Part shown: positions 1 through 7,025 of the stretch, piece by piece
Layout of the letters: every line of letters starts with the position of its first letter
How positions within the stretch are numbered: position 1 is the stretch's first letter
NCBI GenBank assembly: GCA_028710655.1
Contig: JAQTTS010000047.1
Coordinates: 1-10,561 of the forward strand
Length of the DNA stretch: 10,561 nucleotides
Source of the DNA: Dehalococcoidales bacterium
GTDB lineage: Bacteria; Chloroflexota; Dehalococcoidia; Dehalococcoidales; UBA5760
Direction: 5' to 3'
Notes under the pieces: model-generated
What the model saw: the letters and a program-made list of their open reading frames with translations, nothing else
The model's database searches: none
What the model was told of the DNA's origin: nothing
Made by a program: the position numbers and the translations under genes

Positions 1-936
1 GGTCACGATCTGCTGGACCTGAAGCACCTTTTGGAGCAGACGGAGGGAAAGGGTATTAACATCTATACCCATGGAGAGATGTTGCCTGCCCACGGCTACC
101 CGGAGCTAAAGAAGTATCCTCACCTGAAAGGTAATTACGGAACTGCCTGGCAGAACCAGCAAAAGGAGTTCGATAACCTCCCCGCGCCGATTCTTTATAC
201 TACCAACTGCATCATGCCGCCCAGAGAGTCTTATGCCGGTAATATTTTCACCACCTCAGTGGTCGGTTATCCGGGGTTGAAACATATACCTGACAAGGAT
301 GGCAAGAAAGATTTCACTCCTGTTATTGAAAAGGCGCTTGAGCTGGGTGGCTGGGATGAAGACAAGCAGTTCACCGGCATCAATGGGGGCACCGAGTTGA
401 TGACCGGCTTTGCCAGAAATACCGTGATGGGAGTAGCTGACAAGGTCATTAAGGCGGTGAAATCAGGATCTCTCAAACACATATTCCTCGTCGGTGGTTG
501 TGATGGTGCCAAACCGGGACGCAACTACTACACGGAGTTCGTGAAGCAAACTCCAGACAATACGGTAGTGCTGACACTTGCCTGCGGTAAATTCCGCTTC
601 AATGATCTTAAAATCGGTGAGATTGCTGGCCTGCCCCGGTTGCTGGACATGGGGCAGTGCAACGATGCCTACTCGGCCATTCAGGTAGCTGTGGCATTGG
701 CTAAAGCATTCGATTGCGGTGTTAACGAATTGCCTCTTTCACTGGTTTTATCCTGGTACGAGCAGAAGGCAGTCTGTATCTTACTTACTCTCCTTTCGCT
801 TGGCATCAGGAACATCTATCTGGGTCCCTCGCTACCGGCCTTCGTATCTCCCACCGTGCTCAGTGTCCTGGTGGGAAAATTCAGTCTCAAGCCTATATCG
901 ACCCCGGAGGTTGATATGAAGGCTATGTTAGGGTAA
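1..936 (+). CDS. hcp: Hybrid-cluster protein / hydroxylamine reductase, C-terminal part
   Basis: The reading frame is open from base 1 to the TAA at 934-936, so the start lies outside the window and 311 C-terminal residues are visible. All the protein ligands of the hybrid [Fe-S-O] cluster are in their family contexts: His2 (GHD), Glu26 (THGEM), Cys70 (TTNC), Cys167 (GGCDGA), Cys195 (LACGKF), Cys220 (GQCND) and Glu254 (WYEQK). The spacing of the first three matches the Desulfovibrio Hcp ligands. Hcp is a cytoplasmic iron-sulfur enzyme of anaerobes and facultative anaerobes. It reduces hydroxylamine in vitro and is linked to nitric oxide reduction and nitrosative stress. The N-terminal cluster-binding domain is not visible, so class I and class II cannot be told apart. 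A cupin gene follows 41 bases downstream on the same strand, probably in the same transcript. The identification is secure; the physiological substrate is known only from the family. Confidence 0.96.
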   Translation, partial: GHDLLDLKHLLEQTEGKGINIYTHGEMLPAHGYPELKKYPHLKGNYGTAWQNQQKEFDNLPAPILYTTNCIMPPRESYAGNIFTTSVVGYPGLKHIPDKDGKKDFTPVIEKALELGGWDEDKQFTGINGGTELMTGFARNTVMGVADKVIKAVKSGSLKHIFLVGGCDGAKPGRNYYTEFVKQTPDNTVVLTLACGKFRFNDLKIGEIAGLPRLLDMGQCNDAYSAIQVAVALAKAFDCGVNELPLSLVLSWYEQKAVCILLTLLSLGIRNIYLGPSLPAFVSPTVLSVLVGKFSLKPISTPEVDMKAMLG

Positions 937-960
937 TCAGAGAGTATATGATTCCGGCTG

Positions 961-966
961 AGGAGG
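961..966 (+). promoter_or_regulatory. Shine-Dalgarno AGGAGG deciding the cupin start
   Basis: A perfect AGGAGG sits 11 bases before the ATG at 978. The upstream in-frame ATG at 948 has only a weak purine stretch before it and would place this AGGAGG inside the coding region. The site therefore favours 978 as the start. Confidence 0.7.
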
Positions 967-977
967 TTAGTAACCCT

Positions 978-1322
978 ATGGACATAGAAAATAGCACTGG
1001 AAATATTTTGATAGCTGAATCCGCACAAATGGCCGCTCTGGTCGATTACCAGAGCGGTACGGTAGTAAGCCGGACAATAATCGGGCGGAATGAGGGATCG
1101 GTCACCTTATTCGCTTTCGACAGAGGGCAGGGATTGAGCGAGCATACCGCTCCTTTCGATGCCTTAGTCTATGTAATCGATGGTGAAGCTGATATTACTA
1201 TCGGTGGCCGAAGCATTCGGGTGAGAGCAGGTGAGGCGGTTATCATGCCGGCTAACAGGCCTCATGCCCTTAGAGCGGTCGAAAGATTTAAGATGATGCT
1301 GGTGATGATCAAGGGCAGTTGA
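978..1322 (+). CDS. Small single-domain cupin protein
   Basis: This encodes 114 residues from the ATG at 978, chosen because of the AGGAGG at 961-966; an in-frame ATG at 948 would add 10 residues. The protein is one cupin beta-barrel. Motif 1 spans about residues 50-69 (His56 to the VYVIDG turn) and motif 2 about residues 85-96 (GEAVIMPANRPH). Only His56 and His96 remain of the usual three-His/one-Glu metal site. The second His of motif 1 is Ala58, and no Glu stands at the usual place, with Asp61 nearby. It may bind a metal with fewer protein ligands, or it may be a ligand-binding or regulatory cupin. No signal peptide or membrane segment is visible, so it should be cytoplasmic. It lies between hcp and a zinc-ribbon gene on the same strand, so a role in the same redox or nitrosative stress response is an inference. 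The specific substrate is unknown. Confidence 0.85.
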   Translation: MDIENSTGNILIAESAQMAALVDYQSGTVVSRTIIGRNEGSVTLFAFDRGQGLSEHTAPFDALVYVIDGEADITIGGRSIRVRAGEAVIMPANRPHALRAVERFKMMLVMIKGS

Positions 1323-1355
1323 GCAGGAGAATATAAGTATCGGGAGATAATAATT

Positions 1356-1586
1356 ATGATCGGCAAATGCCCGGGACAGGATATGAGGAACCTGAGGGCT
1401 GCAATTTACAAATGCCCGAATTGCGGCAATGAAGTCGAGATGTTTTCCGATGAGCTCAAGATTAGGTGCAAGAAATGCGGCCAGTACGTTTACCAGGAGC
1501 AAGTGCCTTCCTGTATTGAATGGTGCGCTTCAGCCCGACAGTGTTTGGGTGAAGAACGGTGGAAAGCTTTACGAGGCGATAGCTAG
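1356..1586 (+). CDS. Cysteine-rich zinc-ribbon protein, 76 residues
   Basis: The ATG at 1356 is preceded by GGGAG (1342-1346) at a spacing of 9 bases. The product has eight cysteines in 76 residues: Cys5 (KCPGQD), a CxxC at 20/23 (KCPNCG), a CxxC at 38/41 (CKKCG), and Cys53, Cys57 and Cys63 (PSCIEWC...QC). The two CxxC pairs, 14 residues apart, form a classical zinc-ribbon knuckle pair. The remaining cysteines could make a second metal or Fe-S site. The CPGQD...CPNCG...C-x-EWC layout resembles small proteins of anaerobes that carry only general names, but I cannot name a characterised family member. There is no signal peptide. It starts 33 bases after the cupin stop and ends the hcp-cupin run, so it is probably co-transcribed. 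A redox-sensing, metal-handling or accessory role is speculation. Confidence 0.75.
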   Translation: MIGKCPGQDMRNLRAAIYKCPNCGNEVEMFSDELKIRCKKCGQYVYQEQVPSCIEWCASARQCLGEERWKALRGDS

Positions 1587-1678
1587 ATGCCACCATGGGG
1601 TAAGTCATTACCTCTGGCGAAGCTTACCGCTCCCTTCCCGGTTTTGAAACTTCCTTGACGCTCGGGGGATAATATCCC

Positions 1679-1709
1679 AACACATTCATCGTGAATGCCG
1701 GGTGTTTTT
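1679..1709 (+). terminator. Possible rho-independent terminator after the hcp run
   Basis: CATTCA and TGAATG (1683-1688 and 1692-1697) pair around a TCG loop. An outer AACAC/GTGTT pairing (1679-1683 and 1702-1706) is also possible, separated from the inner stem by a few unpaired bases. A run of five T (1705-1709) follows. It sits about 95 bases past the zinc-ribbon stop, in the right orientation for the + strand genes. The stem is short and AT-rich, so the call is tentative. Confidence 0.35.
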
Positions 1710-1787
1710 GATCAGTCTTGGCTAATCTTGGCGCTAACTATTTTAATTCCGTTGCGTCTGCCGATTCCACCGCCCCGGTAAAAAATT

Positions 1788-1863
1788 TGGAGGCGACGAC
1801 CGGATTCGAACCGGTGAATAGCGGTTTTGCAGACCGCCGCCTTATCCTCTTGGCTACGTCGCC
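1788..1863 (-). tRNA. tRNA-Cys (GCA)
   Basis: The acceptor stem GGCGACG (5' end at 1863) pairs with CGTCGCC (1798-1792), followed by discriminator U (1791) and an encoded CCA (1790-1788). The anticodon arm is GCGGT-CTGCAAA-ACCGC with anticodon GCA (1830-1828). The T loop is the standard GGTTCGAATCC type. It is the last tRNA of the four. Two bases past the CCA lies a run of six T on the transcribed strand (1785-1780), which could help end transcription. Confidence 0.97.
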
Positions 1864-1880
1864 CCACAGATTGATCCTGT

Positions 1881-1955
1881 TGGAGCGGAAGACGAGATTC
1901 GAACTCGCGACCTCTTCCTTGGCAAGGAAGCATTCTACCGCTGAACTACTTCCGC
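1881..1955 (-). tRNA. tRNA-Gly (GCC)
   Basis: The acceptor stem GCGGAAG (5' end at 1955) pairs with CTTCCGC, then discriminator U and an encoded CCA at 1883-1881. The anticodon arm is CTTCC-TTGCCAA-GGAAG with anticodon GCC (1923-1921). The T arm is GCGAG-TTCGAAT-CTCGT. It is separated from tRNA-Cys by only 17 bases. Confidence 0.97.
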
Positions 1956-2017
1956 ATATTCAAAATGTACTGGAACCTTTCCCCCTTGTCTTTTTCCCAG
2001 TAGCGGAGCCGGATTCC

Positions 2018-2104
2018 TGGTGCCAAGGGGGAGATTTGAACTCCCACGAGCTTGCGCTCACTAGCCCCTCAAGCTAGCGCGTCTGCCAATTCCGCCACCT
2101 CGGC
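2018..2104 (-). tRNA. tRNA-Leu (GAG)
   Basis: This is a class II tRNA of 87 bases including CCA. The acceptor GCCGAGG pairs with CCTTGGC (with one G-U pair), followed by discriminator A (2021) and an encoded CCA (2020-2018). The anticodon arm is CTAGC-TTGAGGG-GCTAG with anticodon GAG (2070-2068). The long variable arm contains a GAGC-GCAA-GCTC hairpin, typical of tRNA-Leu. A spacer of 62 bases, in which I see nothing, separates it from tRNA-Gly. Confidence 0.97.
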
Positions 2105-2111
2105 CCAAATC

Positions 2112-2187
2112 TGGCAGGAGTGGGAGGACTCGAACCCCCGACCGGCGGTTTTGGAGACCGCTGCTCTACCAACTGAGCTACACTCCT
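2112..2187 (-). tRNA. tRNA-Trp (CCA)
   Basis: The acceptor stem AGGAGTG (5' end at 2187) pairs with CACTCCT, then discriminator G and an encoded CCA at 2114-2112. The anticodon arm is GCGGT-CTCCAAA-ACCGC with anticodon CCA (2154-2152). It is the first gene of the tRNA cluster, and only 7 bases separate it from tRNA-Leu. Confidence 0.97.
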
Positions 2188-2198
2188 ACGCAGTACCT

Positions 2199-2227
2199 AT
2201 TTTAACATAACTCAGCACAAAAATTAA
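2199..2227 (-). promoter_or_regulatory. Predicted promoter of the tRNA cluster
   Basis: On the - strand, TTAATT (2227-2222) stands 17 bases from TAAAAT (2204-2199, one mismatch to TATAAT). The -10 box ends 11 bases before the first base of tRNA-Trp, which leaves room for a very short 5' leader. The -35 box is weak, as is common for stable-RNA promoters with other activating elements. Confidence 0.5.
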
Positions 2228-2254
2228 CCTCATGGTCTCCGGTGGCCGCGGCCG

Positions 2255-3463
2255 TTACTCTGTTATCTGGCGTTCTAGAAGCGGCTTGCAACTCACATCC
2301 GATCCTGCCCCGGGTAAGGGTGCTACCGGTTCGGTCAGCAGGAACTCCCCTTTCAGTATCCATTTCTTGAGAGTATCGGCAATCTCCACTGCTCTTGAGT
2401 AGCTGGACAACGAGGCAGTCGGTACCTTCTTCCCCTGAATTACTATCGTGCCGCTCTTCAGCTGGGCGTAACTGACCTCAGCCAGGATGTCCGGCTTCAA
2501 ATTAGGATATGCCTCTGAGTAGTCTACCACGGCGGCGAAGATTTCCTCATCACTCACTGCCGTGTAGCGCAGGATTTCCTCAGAGAGTATCGGGATGGGT
2601 ACTCCTATCCCCACCGTTAAGTTACAGCCGTACCCCATCATGCTTGTCCCGACCAGCCAGCGCGGATTCATCTGCTTCAGATCGCCGATTACGGCAAGGG
2701 AGCCTCCCCCTCTTCTCGGAGTGCCGTTGTCCGAACGGAGTACATTGGGGTTATGCTGGGTTCCCTGCCATGCGATAAAGCCGGTGCCACCACCCAGGAA
2801 TATCCTGGTGCCAATACCGATGGTCTTGTAGTACGGGTCGTTGAGTAGCGGGGAAAGCTGCCCGGCACTGCAAAAGTTGGCATTAGCTAGGTGGGGTTTC
2901 AAAACCCCCATATAGGTGTAAATCGTCTTGTCCGATAGGTTCACCGCCACATTATAGTTCTGGTAGGCATTGCGGATATTGAACAGTACGGCTTCGTTAA
3001 GGTCCTTGATGTTTATCCAGGTCTCCAGCTTTTTCCGGGGATAGCAGTCCGTACCGTAGGCGGTGGCTATCAGTTTGATGTCCTTACCGGCTACCAGTTC
3101 TTCGATGACATGCCCGCCGCCGTAGTTGAAATCACCGGGATAGGACCTGTTCCTGGGGTCATCATCAGGAATAGCGTTAGCCCCGATATAGAGGTCTACC
3201 GCAGCCAACCCGGTGTAAGCCGGAACATCGTTAAGGTAGGCCCGCCCGCCGCCCAGCTTTATCCTCGGTTTGGAGTGCCCGATGTTAATGTAGGCTCCTG
3301 AGGAGCACATCGGACCGAAGGTCCCGGTAGTAACTACATCCACCTCCTCTGCTGCCTTTCTGGTGCCCTTCTCCTTAACGATATCTATTATCTCTTCGGC
3401 GGTAACCACTACCGCCTTACCCTCTTTTATCTTCTCGTTTATCTCTGCGATCGTCTTTGTCAT
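2255..3463 (-). CDS. HcyBio (DUF39) homocysteine biosynthesis protein
   Basis: This encodes 402 residues from an ATG at 3463-3461. The whole chain reads as the HcyBio/DUF39 family (COG1900). Archaeal members, with a ferredoxin-type partner, use sulfide to convert aspartate semialdehyde to homocysteine. Two cysteines are in conserved-looking contexts: Cys53 in TFGPMCSSG and Cys140 in YGTDCYPRK. These correspond roughly to the two cysteines reported as important in the methanogen enzyme. Glycine-rich stretches (GGGRAY near 71, NYGGGH near 113, FLGGGTGF, RRGGGS) are also present. Unlike some archaeal relatives it has no C-terminal CBS pair, since the DUF39 region takes up almost the whole length. 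The usual NIL/4Fe-4S partner gene is not beside it: a tRNA cluster lies downstream and a divergent glucan operon upstream. No Shine-Dalgarno precedes the ATG. The reaction is inferred from the family, not shown here. Confidence 0.88.
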   Translation of the reverse strand: MTKTIAEINEKIKEGKAVVVTAEEIIDIVKEKGTRKAAEEVDVVTTGTFGPMCSSGAYINIGHSKPRIKLGGGRAYLNDVPAYTGLAAVDLYIGANAIPDDDPRNRSYPGDFNYGGGHVIEELVAGKDIKLIATAYGTDCYPRKKLETWINIKDLNEAVLFNIRNAYQNYNVAVNLSDKTIYTYMGVLKPHLANANFCSAGQLSPLLNDPYYKTIGIGTRIFLGGGTGFIAWQGTQHNPNVLRSDNGTPRRGGGSLAVIGDLKQMNPRWLVGTSMMGYGCNLTVGIGVPIPILSEEILRYTAVSDEEIFAAVVDYSEAYPNLKPDILAEVSYAQLKSGTIVIQGKKVPTASLSSYSRAVEIADTLKKWILKGEFLLTEPVAPLPGAGSDVSCKPLLERQITE

Positions 3464-3472
3464 AATATTAAG

Positions 3473-3501
3473 ATGATAATGTTAAAGGCCGGATTTGTCA
3501 A
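3473..3501 (-). promoter_or_regulatory. Predicted promoter of the HcyBio gene, near-leaderless
   Basis: On the - strand, a perfect TTGACA (3501-3496) is followed after exactly 17 bases by TATCAT (3478-3473, one mismatch to TATAAT). Only 9 bases separate the -10 box from the ATG, so transcription should begin within a few bases of the start codon. The missing Shine-Dalgarno agrees with a leaderless mRNA. Confidence 0.6.
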
Positions 3502-3561
3502 TTTGAGCCGTTTGCGGGAGTTAGCTATCAACGTGTTGACATCGCTCGGTAGCCCTAGGTC

Positions 3562-3590
3562 TTGATATAAGAGTGGGGAGGGAATAAAAT
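3562..3590 (+). promoter_or_regulatory. Predicted promoter of the alpha-glucan operon
   Basis: TTGATA (3562-3567, one mismatch to TTGACA) and TAAAAT (3585-3590, one mismatch to TATAAT) are separated by 17 bases. Transcription would begin near 3597 and leave a leader of about 27 bases before the ATG at 3624. The leader carries only a weak GGTG-type ribosome site (around 3614). Confidence 0.5.
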
Positions 3591-3623
3591 GTCGGAGTAA
3601 TATATTATCCGTGTGGTGCTGTT

Positions 3624-6600
3624 ATGGAAACCGGTGATTCAAGGTACTTCTGGCGAGATGCCGACCCGTTATGGTATAAGGATGCTATCATCTACGAACT
3701 GCATGTCCGTGCCTTTTACGATAGTAACGGAGATGGCATCGGTGATTTCCCGGGGCTAACCGAGAAAATCGACTATCTTCAGGACCTGGGAGTCACTGCT
3801 ATCTGGCTGCTTCCTTTCTATCCTTCTCCGTTCAAGGATGATGGTTACGACGTATCGGACTATACCAATATCCACCCTAATTACGGTACAATTCGCGATT
3901 TCAGGATACTGCTCAGAGAAGCTAATTATCGCGGTCTGCGCATTATTAACGAGCTGGTCCTTAACCACTCTTCAGACCAGCACCCGTGGTTCCAGCGAGC
4001 CCGCAAGGCGGCACCGGGTAGCGAAAAGCGTGATTTCTATGTTTGGAGCGATACCTGGGACAGATACAAGGATGCCCGCATTATATTCAAGGATTTTGAG
4101 TCATCGAACTGGGCCTGGGACCCGGTGGCAGAAGCCTACTACTGGCATCGCTTCTACTCACACCAGCCGGACCTTAACTATGACAACCACTTGGTGCGCC
4201 AGGCCATGTTTAAGGCGATTGACTTCTGGCTCAGCCTGGGGGTCTCCGGGATTCGTTTGGATGCGGTACCGTATCTATACGAACGGGAAGGCACTAATTG
4301 CGAGAACCTGCCGGAGACGCATGCCTTCCTCAAAGAATTGCGTCAGCAGATGGACCAAAAGCATGTAAACCGTATGTTGCTGGCTGAGGCGAATCAGTGG
4401 TCGGAGGATGCCGTTGCCTACTTCGGTGAGGGGAACGAGTGCCATATGGCCTACCATTTTCCTCTCATGCCACGGATGTTTATGGCCATTCGTATGGAAG
4501 ACCGTTTTCCCATTGTTGATATTCTTCAAAATACGCCGTCTATTCCCGAGAGCTGCCAGTGGGCTCTTTTTCTGCGTAACCACGACGAGCTGACTCTGGA
4601 GATGGTTACCGACGAAGAGAGAGATTATATGTATCGGGTTTATGCGTACGATACCCAGGCCCGGATTAATCTCGGGATTCGTCGCCGTCTGGCGCCACTG
4701 CTTAATAACGACCGTAAGAAAATAGAGTTGATGAACGGTCTTCTCTTTTCCCTACCCGGGGCGCCGATTATTTATTATGGTGATGAAATCGGCATGGGTG
4801 ATAACTTCTACCTGGGTGATCGGGACGGCGTCCGTACCCCGATGCAGTGGAGTGCAGACCGGAACGCCGGTTTCTCTCGCACCAATCCGCAACGGCTGTA
4901 TCTTCCGGTCAACATTGATCCTGAATATCACTACGAAGCCATCAATGTGGGAGCGCAGCAAAATAATCAGGACTCTCTCCTGTGGTGGATGAAGCGGCTG
5001 ATTGCCCTGCGAAAGCGATTCAGCGCTTTCAGCCGGGGCAATCAGCGGTTCCTGCAACCGGAAAATCGTAGAGTGCTGGCCTTTCTACGCTGTTACGGGG
5101 ATGAGACTATTCTGGTGGTGGCGAATCTCTCCCGGCTGTCGCAACATACCGGCCTTAATCTCTCCGAGTTCATTGGCAAAGTACCTACGGAGATGTTCGG
5201 GCAAACGGAATTCCCCGTAATTGAAGGACCCTTGTATCCGATTACCTTAAGCCCGTACGCCTTCTACTGGTTTTCTCTGCGTTCGGTTCGTCTTGAGCAG
5301 ATTGATCTGAGTGATTCAACAGAAGGGACTCCGGTAACAACGCTTACCATGAGCAGGGATTTTTCGGATCTGTATAAAAGCGGGCAGCAGGTATCCTTGG
5401 AATCAGCTTTATTACGCTATATAAGGCAGCGCTATTGGTATGGCGGCAAATCTCGCTATGCCCGGTCAGGGCAAATACAGGATGTGATCAAGATACCCGG
5501 GAGAACTACCACGGGGTACTGCTTTATGTTCCAGATAGAGTACTACGAGGGAGAACCCGAGACCTATTTTGTTCCGGTTATCCTGGCTTGGGGGGAAAAT
5601 GCCAGCAAAGTAGTTGCCGAATTTCCTCAGGCCGTAGTGGCTCAGTTAAAACGGAAGGAGAAAGATTTCGAAGAAAAAGGGGTCATCTGCGATGCTTTGA
5701 TTAGCCCTGATTTTCGTGATGTCCTACTAGATGCAGTGGAATGGCATCGTCGGTTTAAAAGCGATAGAGGGAAGGTTATCGCCTTTCGTACTCCAAAGAT
5801 ATTTCGAAGAATACGCGGGGCGCCAGGGGAAGTCCTGGAGTCACGATTGATCAAGGGGGAGCATGCTAACACATCGGTAGTTTATGGCGAACGACTTAAG
5901 CTTAAGATGTTTCGGCGTCTGGAAGAGGGCGTTAGTCCCGAACTGGAGATCGGGCGCTTCCTTACTGAGATAGAGCGTTTTGATAACACTCCGCCGGTTG
6001 CCGGTTTTATTGAGTACCATGCCAGTTCCGGTGAACCGGTCACCTTAGGCGTGTTTCATAGATACGTCACTAATGAAGGTGATGCATGGCAGTATACTAT
6101 GGATTCTCTGGGGCGTTACTTCGAGGCAGCTCTTTTACATCCGGATGGGGAAATACCGGCGCTCCCCGGAGGCTCTCTGCTGGATGTTACCGGCGAGCAG
6201 ATTCCTTCATTGATCACCGATACAATCGGGGCGTATCTGGTTTTGGCGCAATTACTGGCCCAGCGCACTGCCGAGCTTCACCTGACGCTGGCTTCCGCCC
6301 TGGAGAGTCAGGAGTTCGTCCCCGAACCTTTCTCTCTAACCTACCAGCGCTCTCTGTACCATGGTATGAGGGGTTTTGCCAAAAAAGTTTTGTGGCTATT
6401 GTCCCGGCGCCTTCAGTATCTTCCTGAAGAGACAAAGGCAGATGCTGAGAAGGTACTCCGGCTGGAGAATGCCATTATCGGTCGTTTCAAGGAAATTACC
6501 AAGCATAAGATTAACGGTATGCGAATCCGGTGCCATGGCAACTACCATCTGGGACATGTGCTGTATACCGGTGATGATTTTATTATTATCGACTTTGGTG

Positions 6601-7025
6601 GTGAGTCGGCTCGGCGTCTGGGAGAGCGTAAGATAAAACGTTCTCCTCTCCGTGATGTTGCCGGGATGATACGTTCGTTTCACTACGCTGCTTACGTTGC
6701 CCTGCGGGGTCAGGCATCAACAGTAGTCAGGCCTGAGGATATACCACTGCTGGAGCAGTGGGCGTATGCCTGGTACCTTTGTGTATCGGCGACGTATGTA
6801 AAGTCATATCTCGATCTGATGGCGGATACGTTGATAATACCCCAAAATCGTGAGGATATGAAAGTCATAATGGATACCTATCTTCTGGATAAGGCTATTT
6901 ATGAGCTAAACTACGAGTTAAATAATCGTCCGAAACGGGTGGGCTTACCGCTTCGGGGTATATTGCAGATGTTAGAGCCGATCGATGAATCAATTATGCC
7001 AGAGAGGAATGCTCCTAAAGTATGA
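3624..7025 (+). CDS. treS: Trehalose synthase fused to a maltokinase-like domain
   Basis: This is a 1133-residue two-enzyme fusion. Residues about 15-460 are a GH13 alpha-amylase-type barrel of the trehalose synthase (maltose alpha-D-glucosyltransferase) kind. It opens with WYKDAIIYELHVRAF, and the nucleophile Asp213 (GIRLDAV), acid/base Glu255 (LLAEANQW) and Asp321 (RNHDEL) are all present. A beta-sandwich follows to about 560. From about 590 the chain is maltokinase-like: an N-cap (RQRYWYGGKSRYA), an ATP-binding lobe (NTSVVYGERLKLKMFRRL with Lys761, then Glu775 in LEIGRFL) and a C-lobe to about 1110. TreS interconverts maltose and trehalose. Maltokinase makes maltose 1-phosphate, the donor for GlgE. 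In the kinase loop, however, the usual HGDYHLGQ reads HGNYHLGH (Asn973, His978), and IDFEGE reads IDFGGE (Asp990, Gly992, Glu994), so kinase activity is doubtful. The stop overlaps the malQ start by 4 bases. The protein should be cytoplasmic, as no signal peptide is visible. TreS identity is firm; kinase function is not. Confidence 0.93.
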   Translation: METGDSRYFWRDADPLWYKDAIIYELHVRAFYDSNGDGIGDFPGLTEKIDYLQDLGVTAIWLLPFYPSPFKDDGYDVSDYTNIHPNYGTIRDFRILLREANYRGLRIINELVLNHSSDQHPWFQRARKAAPGSEKRDFYVWSDTWDRYKDARIIFKDFESSNWAWDPVAEAYYWHRFYSHQPDLNYDNHLVRQAMFKAIDFWLSLGVSGIRLDAVPYLYEREGTNCENLPETHAFLKELRQQMDQKHVNRMLLAEANQWSEDAVAYFGEGNECHMAYHFPLMPRMFMAIRMEDRFPIVDILQNTPSIPESCQWALFLRNHDELTLEMVTDEERDYMYRVYAYDTQARINLGIRRRLAPLLNNDRKKIELMNGLLFSLPGAPIIYYGDEIGMGDNFYLGDRDGVRTPMQWSADRNAGFSRTNPQRLYLPVNIDPEYHYEAINVGAQQNNQDSLLWWMKRLIALRKRFSAFSRGNQRFLQPENRRVLAFLRCYGDETILVVANLSRLSQHTGLNLSEFIGKVPTEMFGQTEFPVIEGPLYPITLSPYAFYWFSLRSVRLEQIDLSDSTEGTPVTTLTMSRDFSDLYKSGQQVSLESALLRYIRQRYWYGGKSRYARSGQIQDVIKIPGRTTTGYCFMFQIEYYEGEPETYFVPVILAWGENASKVVAEFPQAVVAQLKRKEKDFEEKGVICDALISPDFRDVLLDAVEWHRRFKSDRGKVIAFRTPKIFRRIRGAPGEVLESRLIKGEHANTSVVYGERLKLKMFRRLEEGVSPELEIGRFLTEIERFDNTPPVAGFIEYHASSGEPVTLGVFHRYVTNEGDAWQYTMDSLGRYFEAALLHPDGEIPALPGGSLLDVTGEQIPSLITDTIGAYLVLAQLLAQRTAELHLTLASALESQEFVPEPFSLTYQRSLYHGMRGFAKKVLWLLSRRLQYLPEETKADAEKVLRLENAIIGRFKEITKHKINGMRIRCHGNYHLGHVLYTGDDFIIIDFGGESARRLGERKIKRSPLRDVAGMIRSFHYAAYVALRGQASTVVRPEDIPLLEQWAYAWYLCVSATYVKSYLDLMADTLIIPQNREDMKVIMDTYLLDKAIYELNYELNNRPKRVGLPLRGILQMLEPIDESIMPERNAPKV

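Noticed and set aside
948..977. Longer cupin start at ATG 948
   Set aside because: It has no good ribosome site, while an AGGAGG lies before the in-frame ATG at 978. The added residues also precede the domain.
1655..1675. TTGACG followed by TAATAT as a + strand promoter
   Set aside because: The spacing is only 9 bases, far from the usual 16-18, and no + strand gene follows.
1712..2077. Open frames on both strands across the tRNA region
   Set aside because: They run through well-formed tRNA genes and the encoded peptides resemble nothing; they are chance frames over tRNAs.
2244..2253. GGCCGCGGCC palindrome just past the HcyBio stop as a terminator
   Set aside because: It leaves no room for a hairpin loop and is not followed by a T-run on the transcribed strand.
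3536..3571. TTGACA at 3536 paired with TATAAG at 3566 as the glucan operon promoter
   Set aside because: The spacing is 24 bases. The TTGATA/TAAAAT pair at 3562-3590 has the ideal 17.
3951..3968. Glu110 in place of Asp in GH13 region I of TreS (ELVLNH)
   Set aside because: The catalytic triad is intact and this position is not one of its residues. I believe fused TreS enzymes commonly have Glu here, so it is not treated as a defect.
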